Origin: Gigaspora rosea
Lineage: Eukaryota; Glomeromycota; Glomeromycetes; Diversisporales; Gigasporaceae
Assembly: GCA_003550325.1 (NCBI GenBank)
Contig: QKWP01001087.1
Span: 107,724 to 171,723, forward strand
Reading direction: 5' to 3'
Length of the DNA stretch: 64,000 nt
Below are positions 1 to 10,480 of the stretch, in pieces. The notes below the pieces were generated by a model. That model ran no database searches and had not been told where the DNA came from. It saw only the letters and a list, made by a program, of their open reading frames with translations. The position numbers and the translations under genes are program-made. Numbering within the stretch: the stretch's first letter is position 1; each line of letters begins with the position of its first letter.

Positions 1-60
1 ATATTACTAAAAATAATTGGCTAGCTATATAAAATTTTTATATAAAATTTGCTTACATAG

Positions 61-180
61 AATTTATATAGTCGTTTAATAATTTTTTTAGCAATGGCTT
101 AGTATTCACTAGGCCAATTTGAATAATTTATCTACTATCAGATACATCTTATAAGCTCTACAACTTTTAATTAATTTTGA
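61..180 (-). repeat. isolated copy of the recurrent hairpin-arm module
   Basis: Reading this strand, the order is ACTAGGCCAATTT, then a gatgatttaac-like stretch, then TAGATGCGTC-like sequence (here cagatacatctt), then AGCTCTACAACTTTTAATT. The same order occurs in the arms of the large hairpins at 4.5-5.1, 38.35-38.85 and 46.6-47.2 kb. No inverted partner was seen nearby, so this is a solo or truncated copy. Confidence 0.5.
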
Positions 181-263
181 CTTTGTAAAAAATTACTTTT
201 CATTTAACTTTATTCAGATTTCAGCATATAGTTAATATCATAAAAATTTTGCTAAAATTCTAA

Positions 264-1196
264 GGGAGCTTCCAGAAATTAGCTGATTTTTGTTTACTAT
301 GAGCCTACCCCTACCCACTCACACCTGATACCCCAATTAGCCAATCAGATTTTACGATTATTAAAAAGTTAAATATAACATTTAATAGTAAATAACTTTT
401 GATCTACTTGACCAAATTTGATAATTCAACTACCAAGATGATCCTCTCAACAAGAGGATTTTGGTGAGCCCAAAATTGTTAAAATCTAATCACAGGGTCC
501 TGTGATCAAAATAGATTTGTGTTACTATAAAAGTTCTATAATTTATTAAATAATTATAACCCATTTATAGTAACACAAATTTATTTCGATCTTAGGATCC
601 AGTGATTGGGTTTTAACTATTTTGGGCTTGTTAGAATCCTCTTATTGAGAGGATCATTTTGGTAGTAAAATCATCGAAATCGGTCAAGTAGATAAGAAGA
701 TATTAACAATTAAAAATTAATATTTAACTGTTAATAACTTCTGATCTACTGGGCCGATTTCAATGATTTTACACCAAAATGATCCTCTCAATGAGAGGAT
801 TCTAACAAGTCCAAAATCGTTAAAATTCAATCACAGGATCCTAAGATCAAAATAAATGTGTGTTACTATAAATAGGTTATAATTATTTAATAAATTATAG
901 AACTTTTATAGTAACACAAATCTATTCTGATTACAGGATCTTGTGATTGGATTTTAACAATTTTGGATTCGCTAGAATTCTCTCATTGAGAGGATCATTT
1001 TGGTAGTTGAATCATCAAATTTGGTCTAGTAGATCAAAAGTTATTAATTATTAAATATTATTAATAAATCTATAATTTTGGTCAAAAATAATTTTGCAAC
1101 TTTGGCCAGAATTATAAAATTTTGGCCGGGATTACACCTGATACTTCAGCTGACCAACCCACCCACCCAGAAATCAGCTGATCTCTGGAAGCTCCC
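264..1196. mobile_element. PIF/Harbinger-like MITE, 933 bp, TAA target duplication
   Basis: The left end starts GGGAGCTTCCAGAAATTAGC and the right end is its inverted partner, ending CTGGAAGCTCCC. TAA flanks both sides at 261-263 and 1197-1199, the 3-bp duplication typical of PIF/Harbinger elements. The two subterminal zones differ: the left carries CACACCTGATACC, the right carries ATTATAAAATTTTGGCC. The interior is four mirror-arranged copies of a module containing CTCTCAATGAGAGGATTCTA. No transposase is encoded, so it is non-autonomous. The same family is found twice at 57.9-60.0 kb. Confidence 0.85.
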
Positions 1197-1199
1197 TAA

Positions 1200-2245
1200 T
1201 ATAAAAATTTTGCTAATCTTATTCAGATTAGAAATTAAACGTATTACAAATTTGGATAATATTTACTAAAGATGGCATATTATAATATTGGACATTTGGA
1301 CAATGTTCAATTGTCCAAATAATTTGATTGGACATAATAACTTTTTTTTATTGAATATTAAAAAAAAATTAATTTAACCTTGATCTAAATAGTTACAAAT
1401 AGTTACTGCATAGTAATAAACTTGGTGTTATTAAAATAAATAGTTTCTTTATTAATAATCTATAATAGGACTATCTTTAGGTTTCTATTTCTAAGAAATT
1501 CCAGTACAAAATATATAATTAATATAAAGAGAAGCGGGTATCTTAATCATTATAAGCAGTATGAGCATTATAAATAATATAAACTATTCTAAATATTCAA
1601 CTTTTCAAAATAATAAAATGTACATATCGGCGGATTTATGGAATTGAAATTGGGCCCTAAAAATGGTCCCCTAAATTCGATTGTTTACAAAAATTCATTG
1701 GTCAGATGATGATCAGATGATCAACAAATAACTGATCAATATAAATAAACCCATCAGATAAGCGCCAACCCATTAGATCTTAGAGATAAGGTGGTTTGAT
1801 TTGCAAAATTATATGAAAATCAGGGTCTTGAAAAAGGTCCAATTGTGTAAATCCGCTGATATGAATAATAATAAAATAACAAAATAAAGTAAAATAATAA
1901 AATATAATAATAATAAAATAAAATAATAACTATTCTTCTTAACGGTAGTTAGAGCAGAGAATATAGATACAACTACTAGATTTTTGGGCATATGGTTAAT
2001 AAAACAATGAAGTAACCCCTAATAAAAAGAAAGTATACAATATAGTAAGGCAATTTACAATAGTATTAAATTAGAAAAAACTATCACTAAGCTAATTGTC
2101 TTATATAAATAATATATGCTTATTACCAAAACTTAGTTATATCTTACAACTTTCAAAATTTCTAATTTAAGCCCTTAACAATATACATTAGTCTTATGTT
2201 CAAATAGTAAAACATAAACTAGATATTATACAAAAGGCTAGAAAT
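1200..2245. other. AT-rich stretch without recognisable genes
   Basis: The sequence is very AT-rich. It has a short run of TTGGACA-type repeats near 1285-1335 and poly-AATA runs near 1860-1930. Short open frames here are low-complexity and show no family features. Confidence 0.5.
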
Positions 2246-2249
2246 TATA

Positions 2250-3960
2250 TTGTTTTATACAAAGGGCTCTTAGAGTACAAGCCTCTGGTACAAGAAAGTG
2301 TAGTAAAGCAGATTACAGAGCTACTAAAGAGATTAAATTCTAAGGGTAGTCTAATGAAGCTTGCCTTGTTAAAGGCCAAACAAGAGTTTCAAAATACATG
2401 TATAACAGAAGACTGTTTTTGAAAAATAAAGAAATCTGGCTTAAAAAAGTTTGAAAGAACAATTTAATCTGTATAGTATTTCTTAAAGCTAGGTCTATCA
2501 GTATTATATTCCAAACAAAATAACTTTCCATCTGCATTAAAAACAAAGAAACAAAAATTAGAAAGGTTGTAGGCATAAAAAATTTTGTTAAAACATACAA
2601 GATTAAATTTGTTCTTGGTAGAACAGCTAGTAGATAAAAAAATAGAAATTTAATTTTGTACAAGAGCTTAAACTAATAAAGAGAGTACTAAGCAAAGGCA
2701 GAAAAGCAAACTAGTAGCAAACTGGCTCAAGGATATAAAGAGAGCAATGCTTATAAACAATATGTTAAGTTGTATAAAGAATTTTCAAATAGAAAAGACA
2801 AGCAATTTGTTAGCTCTAAAATAGAAATTGGACAAGATTTAAAAAGATAAAAAAAAGAAGGAAATAGTTTGCTTTTACATGGATCAGAATAGTAAACTTA
2901 TTGCTTGCAAAATTTTAGAAAAGAAAGAAAAGCACATTTCAGTTCAAATCAAAGATGTACAAGGTTAGTTTAGCACATTAGAATGAATGTATCAAGGGGC
3001 AAACAGAATTAAGACCAAAAAAAAACATATTCTGTCAATATATATGAATAAAGTTTTTGGTATTATACCCAATACAGTAGCACAAAGCCTATCCAACTAT
3101 AGAATTCTTCTTAACCAATTAAATATATCTAGTTTGGAGACTAAAAAGAATATTTTGTTAGATAAGCTTTTTAACTTTGCAAACAGAGTTGCAATTCAAG
3201 AATATATAGTAGAATTAATTAAGATGCAAGATTTGGATACCAAATTAACAAATGCACTTTATTAGTCAATATTATTATTTGTTAAATGTAGGTAATAATA
3301 GTTTTCAGATATATACAAATGAATTGTTAGCTAAAAGAAATAGAATAGTATTAAAGTAATAGAAGCTAGTTGAATATGGTTAAATTTTTTTAAAAGAACT
3401 AAAATAGTAAAAAAGAAAGTAGAGTTTAGTTTCTGGCCTTTGTCAACAAAGACTAAATTGGTAGCAATTGGGTTGGTATTATTAGTAGCACCAAAGAAAA
3501 TAGATATAGTTATTAATATAGATAGTGTGGTAACAATTGTAAGTCTGAAAACAAAAATTTAACTAAAAGCTTTTTATCAATGGAGCAAATACAAAAATTA
3601 TAGTCTGATTATGAAAATTCAAGATCTTTTATAGTTCAAAAAAATTAGAATAAAACTTAACAAAATTAAGGGTTATAGTGAAGAGAAATAGAATGAAGAA
3701 GCTGCCAAGTTAGTAAAAAAAGAAACAGAACTCAATAAGCTAGAAAATTTGAAGTTAGAAAACAACATTAGACTTGATGGTATACTACTATAAAAAGGAC
3801 TATATATCAAAATACCAATCGATCTCTTTTCAAGCAGATTTTTGAGATTAAAACTAGATTGGACTTTAAGTTTTTAAGAGCTATGACAAACTAGAAAAAA
3901 AACAGTTAAGCACTCTTGGCTGCTGTTTTGGAAACACCTAAAAAAAGAACTAGAATAAAA
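2250..3960 (+). pseudogene. decayed LINE-like retroelement remnant with RNase H-like segment
   Basis: A mostly continuous but stop-ridden reading on the plus strand can be followed from about 2267. It includes an open piece at 2987-3265 of 92 codons, rich in K, N, I and L. Around 3420-3720 the translation resembles an RNase H domain: a KTKLVAIGL-like strand, then DIVINIDSVVTIVSLK (the 'TDS' region), a segment of W, Y and K residues, then KIKGYSEEKxNEEAAKL, which matches the family's H-x-G-(N/E)-x-x-N-x-x-AD-x-L-A end. In established LINEs this domain follows reverse transcriptase. The canonical TDS and ADKLA residues are altered (IDS, AAKLV), so it should be inactive. The reading frame is interrupted by many stops. 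RNase H identity is fairly likely; which LINE clade is uncertain. Confidence 0.5.
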
Positions 3961-4109
3961 AAATAATAGACAATTTTATATATAATAGCATTAAACTATA
4001 TTGGATCAGTTTTTGACAAAGCTGACCATAATTTTAGTTTTTGTTGAAAACTAGTACGACAGGTCATATCTGGGCATTTTTGAATAGCTGATAATGCCAG
4101 ACTTGAAAT

Positions 4110-5312
4110 TGAAAGGCTTGGCAAATTTTATATATAGATATATGTCGATTACTAACCGGTAAGATATATATCGATACTAAATACCTTTGCCGATTTCTAT
4201 CGATAGTATAGTCAGACCTCCCTATAGTCACATCCCATATAGTCACACCTCTATTTAAGCACCCGATTTTGTGCGACAGACTCAAACATAGTAAAAAAAC
4301 CTATTATAGTCACAAATCGCTTATAATCACTATCACTATGAAAATTTGATTTTTTAACAATTTTATTAATAAAAAACCCTCATTATAGTCACCAATTTTT
4401 AACTAAATATGGATTATATAATCTGATTGGCCAATTTTCAGATTCACGTATATTTAAAATTATCTATTAATTAATAATCTGCCTGTCAACTGGAGAGTGA
4501 TCCTATAGGCGAAATGTGGAGTGCTTCCATCTAAACTTTTTTCCTTACTAAGTTAACGATACATGTCTACTAATTGAAAGTTGTAGAGCTCGTCGAGACG
4601 CATCTAACAGTGGTTAGATCATCCAAATCGGCCCAGTGGATGGTGAGATATTGTCGAAAAACGATTGGCCGACTAATAAAAATCCGTGATGGAAATTACA
4701 TATGAAAATCACTATAGGCGAAATGTGGAGTGCTTCCATCTTAAACTTTTTTTCTTACTAAGTTAACGATACATGCCCACTAATTGAAAGCTGTAGAGCT
4801 CGTCGAGACGCATCTAACGGTGGTTAGATTATCCAAATCGACCTAGTGGATGGTGAGATATCGTCGAAAACGATTGGCCGACTATATGTAAACAAATAGA
4901 GATTTTATATAGTCAGCCAATCGTTTTTCGACGATATCTCGCCATCCACTAGGTAAATTTGGATGATTTAACCACCATTAGATGCGTCTCGACGAGCTCT
5001 ACAACTTTCAATTAGTGGGCATGTATCGTTAACTTAGTAAGAAAAAAGTTTTAAATGGAAGCACGCCATATTTCGCCTATAAATGACCATAATGAGGTTA
5101 TAGTCACACCTCTTTACAATTACCAAAATAGGGTGCAACGGACTTGGTGATTATAGAGAGGGATGACTGTAATAGTAAATGATATATATCTGATTATCAG
5201 ATATATATCGATTATTATCACTATCGATAGAAATCGGCAGGGGTATTTAGTATCGATATATATCTTACCCAGTTAGTAATCGACATATATCTATATATAA
5301 AATTTGCCGATT
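4110..5312. repeat. inverted TCGATATATATC arms split by a MITE
   Basis: The left arm (about 4110-4208) and right arm (about 5170-5312) are inverted copies that read GATATATATCGATACTAAATA and GCCGATTTCTATCGATAGT. They were one palindromic element before the MITE at 4209-5169 inserted into its centre. The right arm adds extra ATCGATATATATCTGA units. Related sequence recurs at 7030-7265. Confidence 0.65.
4209..5169. mobile_element. Tc1/mariner-like MITE containing a hairpin, 961 bp
   Basis: The ends read TAGTCAGACCTCCCTATAGT and its inverted partner CTATAATC near a terminal TGACTGT. They are flanked by TA on both sides (4207-4208 and 5170-5171), as expected for the Tc1/mariner superfamily. Inside, 4490-5095 holds two tandem copies of a roughly 200-bp unit, each containing AGCTCGTCGAGACGCATCTA, followed by one inverted copy, so the right two-thirds folds into a long hairpin. 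No transposase is present. Confidence 0.7.
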
Positions 5313-5384
5313 AATCGATATATATCTGATATAATATTAATTAATAATTATATAATTATTATATTCACATAATCATACTTTTTG

Positions 5385-6640
5385 CAAATTTTTAAACATT
5401 TTATGCAAGTTTTCGCAAGTTTTCGCGATTTAATATAAAATTTTATTTTTTATTTATTATTATTATATAATATTTTAAATTATTTGCAATTTAATATAAA
5501 ATTTTATTTTTTTTATTTATTATTATTATATATTATATTTTAAATATTACATATTTTATTATATATTATTATAAAAACAAAAAAAATATACCAAAAAAAC
5601 GAAACCAAAAAAAAATAAAAAAATGAAAACAAAAAAAATAAACTATAATATTCCTTATATTTGCTAATATTTATTTATATTCGCTTATATTTGCTTATAT
5701 TCCTCATATTTGCTATTTCTTGCAAAGTGCTGGAAAAGTTAAAATAGGTATTCTTGTAAAGTGCCAGAAAAGTTAGGTCGTTTCTTGCAAAGTTTCGAAA
5801 AAAGTAAGGAATAAATAAAATAAAATAAAAGTAAAAAATAAGTAAAAAAAAACAAACAAAAACAAAAAACAAACCTAAAAAAAATACTGAAAAAAAAACA
5901 AAACCAAAAAAAAACAAACTATTATATTTGCTTATATTCGCTCATATTCGCTTATATTCGATTAAATTCATTTATATTTGTGACTTCTTGCAAAGTGCTC
6001 TTGTAAAGTGCTGAAAAAATCAAATCGTTTTCTTGCAAAGTTCTGAAAGAAGTAAAGGATAAATAAAATAAAATAAAATTAAAAAAAACTAAGTAAAAAA
6101 AAAGAAAACAAACAAAAAACAAAAATGTAAGCAAACTAAATAAAAAATAAACAAAGCCCCAAATCTCAATTTCGAGTTCGTGATTTTGCAATTCAAAAAT
6201 CGTCAAAGGTTTTTGCAAAGTGCCAGAATAAAATAAATTAATAAAAATAAAAAAAACAAAAACAAAAAACATGAAACGAAAAAATAAATAAAACGAACCT
6301 TGCAAAAACTTGCAAAAACTTGCGTTCTTGAACTTTCGAAATTGCTAAAGAAAGTAACTGTATGTTCTTGCAAAGTGTCGAAAGGCTGAGTTGGCTTGTG
6401 CAAAGTGCCGAAAGCATTGGATTTCTTGCAAAGTGCTAGTGGTAAAGTGTAAAAATAAAATAAAAAAATTAAAAATAAAAAAATTTGAAATAAAAAAAAC
6501 AAACCGAAACTAAAAAAAATGAAACGAAACTAAACAAAACAAAAAGAAAACAAAAAAAATAAACAAAGATCTAATCTGATCTTGTACTACAATAATTGAA
6601 AATCATTGAAACATTTCGAAAATATTAGTCAAACGCGTCC
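5385..6640. repeat. TTGCAAAGTGC-rich dispersed repeat block
   Basis: About ten spaced copies of CTTGCAAAGTGCYGRAAAG lie between 5710 and 6440, separated by A-rich runs of AAATAAAATAAAA and ACAAAAAAC type. The left edge has GCAAGTTTTCGCAAGTTTTC and the right edge has TGATCCAGGTTACAGATC. The same composition in reverse orientation fills 48.1-49.7 kb, so this is a dispersed element rather than a local satellite. Open frames here are translations of A- or T-rich filler with no domain. Confidence 0.6.
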
Positions 6641-6713
6641 TTGATATGATCCAGGTTACAGATCATTCTAAAATATTTCGAATGTATTCAAAATATTAAA
6701 AATAAAAAAGTAA

Positions 6714-6850
6714 AAAGGAGAGAGGAATAAAAGAAAAAGAGGGGTAAAAGGAAGAGAGGGTAAAAGGGAGAGAGGGGTAAAAGGGAGAGCGGGTAAAAGG
6801 GAGAGATGAGTAAAAAGGAGAGAGAGTAAAAAGGGAGGGAGGTAAAAATA
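6714..6850. repeat. minisatellite, unit about 17 bp
   Basis: About eight imperfect tandem units of GGGAGAGAGGGGTAAAA type, purine-only on the plus strand. The minus-strand open frame across it encodes a repetitive L-P-F-T-P-L-S-L peptide that simply reflects the repeat. Confidence 0.8.
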
Positions 6851-6959
6851 GGTCAAAATGGTTTTTTTTTTTGAAGTTTTTTTTACACTTTTGTGGAATA
6901 TATTTTTATGATCCTTGGTAGCTTATAGATCAAATGGGCTTAAGAGATTTTGAACTTTG

Positions 6960-7007
6960 TTTTTTTTTTTTTTTTTTTTTTTTNTTTTTTTTTTTTTTTT
7001 TTTTTTT
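6960..7007. repeat. poly-T run containing an ambiguous base
   Basis: A run of about 48 T with the only N of the window at 6984. The exact length is probably unresolved in the assembly. Confidence 0.9.
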
Positions 7008-7029
7008 ACCCAGAGATTTGGGTTGAAAT

Positions 7030-7265
7030 TTTTGTGACGGATATGTAATCGTTAAAGATCTGTTAATCGTTATATATTATTTCAAATAATTATGATTATA
7101 ATTGATTTATAGATATATAACGATTTAATATAAAAAATGATATATATCGATTATAGATATATATCGATTTTTATCTAATTATTAATCGATATATAACAAT
7201 ATTTTATAATCAATATAAAACAATTAAGTGCTATATATCGATCAATATCTATATATAAAATTTGC
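7030..7265. repeat. TCGATATATAT-rich palindromic sequence
   Basis: Repeated ATATATCGATTATAGATATA-like units in both orientations, ending in ATATCTATATATAAAATTTG. That ending is shared with the arms at 4110-4208 and 5170-5312. Confidence 0.5.
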
Positions 7266-8164
7266 TGATGTTTATTATATACAAATTTTAAATTAGTATA
7301 TAAACTTATTAATGTAGTACTATTGAAACTATCAAAGGATCAATAAATATAAAAACACTACAACTCTTTTTGATGATTCCTCGTACCAAATTTTCAAGAT
7401 AGCCAATCTATAATAACTGTATATTTAACACATAAATAGGAAATTGGCTCTATTAAAAGCTAGTATTCTGCAGAGCTGATCTGAGAACCTGGATCTGATC
7501 CAGATCCGGTGTTCGGATCAGATCCGGATCCACGATTTATAAGTACTACCAAATCTGGGAACTGATCTAGTAGATCTATTTGGATCTGTTTATTTTGATT
7601 GGCTTATTCTTATATTATTTACAAATTTTTCTTCTATAAAAGAAGCCTTTTAAGTTTTCTAAAACTGCTAAGTTTTTATACCTTAAAAGTTTTTTGGGCC
7701 TTTAAGGGTAGGGTATCTCACAATATGTTACATATATGATGTATTAATGCAGATCCTTTGTGGCTTATAGTTTTAAACATGCGACAAAGCTAAATTTTCA
7801 ACCGGCATATATTTCTTAGAAAAAAAAACTTCGTTTTACTTAGTCATAAAGCGAACATACTTTTAAAGATATTTTATTTTGTATTAGGTATTTTATATAG
7901 TAAGTTGTATATATACTAAGTTTAGTAAAAAAGTTGCCCATTGGCACTGTCTTTTGCCCATTGTTGCCCATTATCGTTGCTTGTCCAATACTGAGACTAC
8001 CTTGCTTTAAAATTATATTGTAGATGATTAGATGCTCTATTAATAATTAACTTTTATTATAATTATATACTATAGTAAGTGAGAAAAATTAAAGGTTGCT
8101 TATGAGCCGTTTTAAACGAAGTAGATATATATATTGTAAATTTAATATTAAGTTTTTAATACTT

Positions 8165-8176
8165 ATTTAAATAAAT
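8165..8176. repeat. target-site duplication, left copy
   Basis: ATTTAAATAAAT, repeated perfectly at 8668-8679 after the A-tail of the SINE. Confidence 0.85.
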
Positions 8177-8667
8177 TGGACCTGCGGGTCGATAGCATAG
8201 CGGTTATGCTCCCAGGTCCCCATTCAAAGGTTGCCGGTTCAATTCCGCTTGGCGGCATTTGAATTTGATAGTCAGAACCCGATTTGAAAATAACCGAAGT
8301 CACAAGACGTAGTGAGAGGCCACAGATACTTCATGAACTTGTGGCGGCGTTTTCTGTGTAATGTAATGTACCAACAGGGTAGGGAATCGAGGAAGATCGA
8401 CCATCCTTGCTGGAAGTATAATAATGCGGTGCAACCCCAACATTTGGGCGGCTAAGGGCAAGCCGGATGAGCCTTACATAGTGAACTTTCCGAGTAGCTG
8501 AAGCTCCGTCGACGATAACTGAAACACTACGGGATACAGGGACCCGGGAGGTCGTCTGGGCGGCGTAAGGCAAGCCGAACGGCTTATCTGAGATGGGTTC
8601 ATAGTGGAGGTAGCTCAAATGGAGGGTTTGCACGATAAAAGCGCTGGGGTTAAGTTTAAAAAAAAAA
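8177..8667 (+). mobile_element. tRNA-derived SINE, 491 bp (family 1)
   Basis: The head resembles a tRNA gene. GATAGCATAGCGGTTATGC contains a polymerase III A box and GGTTCAATTCC is a good B box, 40-50 bp apart. A GC-richer body of about 400 bp, unrelated to tRNA, follows and ends in an A-rich tail at about 8658-8668. The perfect 12-bp duplication on both sides shows target-primed retroposition and a fairly recent insertion. It depends on a LINE partner for mobility. Short open frames across it on either strand are incidental. A diverged copy lies on the minus strand at 13.9-14.2 kb. Confidence 0.9.
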
Positions 8668-9015
8668 ATTTAAATAAATCAGAATTAATATTGGTTGCAT
8701 ATTAATGTTATAGTAAAGATTATATGCAAAACTATCTCCCCAGTATTTTTTATTAGTGTTAAACATATGTTTTAACATTCATTTTTTATATTTTTGCTTT
8801 TTTTTACTTCGTTAAGTCAATCAAAATTCATGATTTGATTGGTTGATCATTTAGTTACACATAAAATTGATTATCAAAAATCAAATTACACGGGATACCC
8901 TACCCTTAAGCCTTCTAATCCCTAACAATTAATGATTATAATAGAAAGGGACGTAATGATAAAATTTAAATTTTAGAGTTTTTTTTTTGGTTTTTTTTTA
9001 TACTAAATATTTTTT

Positions 9016-9745
9016 TTAGTTATCGTTAAAAATTGTTGCTGGAGCCTCAATAAAATTGTCATTAAAGCCGTCGTTGGAGCTGTCGTTGGTCATTGGAGCC
9101 TTAAAGCTGTTATGAAGTCGCATTTGGGCTGTGAATTCCTTGATCTTTTGGTAATTCAGAAGGTTTTTTTTTTCTTTTAAATTTTTTTGTATTTTGGTAT
9201 ATCTTATGCACACGTTTTTGTGGATCTTCCAGTAAGTTTTGCAGTGGGTTCTTTAGGTTTTTGGCAGGTTCTTTAGTAAGCTATTTGCCATTTTTTGGCT
9301 AGTTCTTCAACAAGTTTTTTGTTGGGTTCTTTCATCGATTTTTGGTAGATTCTTCTTGTGTTCTTATGTAAATTTATTATTTTCCTGTAAATTCTACGTT
9401 GATTTTTAGTGGGTTGTTTAGTAAGTTTTTCATTGTTTTTAGCAGGTTTTTTAGCAACTTAGTCGTTTTCAGAGGAATAGGTGTGAATTCTTCGTAGCTC
9501 TTATGTAAGTTCATCATTTCATGTGATGCTTTCAGTAAATTCTTTGTCAATTTTGGTGGGTTCTTTAGTAAGTTCTTTATAAGTTCTTTATGTAAGTGCG
9601 TTGCTTTATCATTTTCATCTTCTGTTTCATGATTTTTTTGCCATTTTCAGCATGATTTCCATCCTGTTTTCACCACATTTTCTTCTGCTTTATTTCTGTT
9701 TTCTTTTCTTTTTTGTCATTTTTCTTGTCACTTTCGTCCTATTAA
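9016..9745 (-). pseudogene. low-complexity Lys-rich coding relic
   Basis: On the minus strand, from about 9745 down to 9016, the translation is dominated by K, N, E, D and T. It contains repeated K-E-P-T / L-T-K-E-P type units interrupted by stops and frame changes. The last 66 codons (9213-9016) are open and end NDGFNDNFIEAPATIFNDN before a stop. It resembles the low-complexity repeat proteins common in these fungi, but no domain is recognisable. It could also be a purely non-coding purine-rich repeat. It sits inside the hAT-like element. Confidence 0.3.
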
Positions 9746-10094
9746 AAAAAATTATTAAAATAAATAAAAAAAATAAATAATAAAAAAAAATTAAATAAAA
9801 AGATAAAAAAAACTTAATAAAAAAAAAGTATTAATGCTTTTGATTATCATGATAACGGGTCACTATAAACATGCTCTTAAAAAAATATTGTCATATTAAA
9901 AATATATTGTAATAATTAAACATGATTATACATATTTTAAAAAAAGCATTATCTATTATTAGATATGGATCCAGATCTTTCTTATTTGAATCCGAATTTT
10001 GACTTGGATTTGATCCGGTTTTCAGATCGGAACTAGATCTCTAAAAATATCTGTTTGATTCGATTCGTGCAGAACACTACTAAAAGCATACTAG

Positions 10095-10480
10095 AACAAG
10101 AGGCTCTCTATTGGGGAACTAAAATACTGCAGGAAATAGGGACCTGGAACATCTTTGACAAACTTAATAAAGAAGTACTCCCAGTTACGACTTTGGTACT
10201 ATTGAGCAAAGAAGTAGTGGGCACCAACCTAGAGTTTAGTTTTGAGATGTGTTATTATATTCAGCATAACTCCTACCAACTTCTTTATATTGGTACTTTC
10301 CTGGGTTTATCCCATTACTTCTTGGAAATTTTAGAAATTTCGCCAAAAAGTGGGAAATCTAGCTTACTCCCTTCAAAAGATCAGCAGTGTTTACTTCTTC
10401 TGAATTGGAATAATGCTTACCAAATTGGATCAAGTCACAAGTGTACTTTGGATTTGTCTGAAACAAACAATGAATGATAT
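10095..10480 (-). repeat. dispersed repeat R, copy 1
   Basis: The minus strand here matches the plus strand at about 12890-13000. In both, AAACAYTRYTGATYTTTTG is followed by GGAGTAAGC and then CCCACTTT. The plus-strand 140-codon open frame has no ATG at its start and no family signature. The minus reading is broken by stops. The product, if any, is unknown. Confidence 0.4.

Larger units (their letters stand above)
7702..8909. mobile_element. inverted-repeat element carrying a SINE
   Basis: Both ends read TTAAGGGTAGGGTATC in inverted orientation (from 7702 and ending at 8909). The interior is AT-rich and split by the SINE at 8177-8667. No transposase was seen. Confidence 0.6.
7461..10079. mobile_element. 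hAT-like element with nested insertions
   Basis: The left end reads TAGTATTCTGCAGAGC, rich in GATCTGATCC. The right end is the inverted TAGTGTTCTGCACGAATC. Flanks are TTAAAAGC (7453-7460) and CTAAAAGC (10080-10087), an 8-bp duplication with one mismatch, which fits the hAT superfamily. GATCCGGATCC-type sequence lies inside both ends. The element now contains a MITE, a SINE and a Lys-rich coding relic. No hAT transposase domain was recognised. Related ends occur at 27125, 33360 and 51160-51473. Confidence 0.55.

Noticed and set aside
2340-2663. Hydrophobic 107-codon minus-strand frame
   Set aside because: It is antisense to the LINE relic and explained by its Lys/Asn-rich plus-strand coding bias.
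5675-6502. Several long F/L-rich minus-strand open frames that look like membrane proteins
   Set aside because: They are translations of A-rich filler and TTGCAAAGTGC words. They overlap each other in several frames and carry no domain.
8185-8256. A functional tRNA gene
   Set aside because: The A and B boxes are present, but the sequence continues into a retroposon body with an A-tail and target duplication, so it is a SINE head.
8331-8633. 100-codon minus-strand open frame
   Set aside because: It lies antisense within a SINE whose boundaries are set by a target duplication. It is the non-coding body of the SINE.
10055-10477. 140-codon plus-strand open frame
   Set aside because: It begins at TTG rather than ATG, shows no family features, and the region aligns with another repeat copy in which this frame is not kept.
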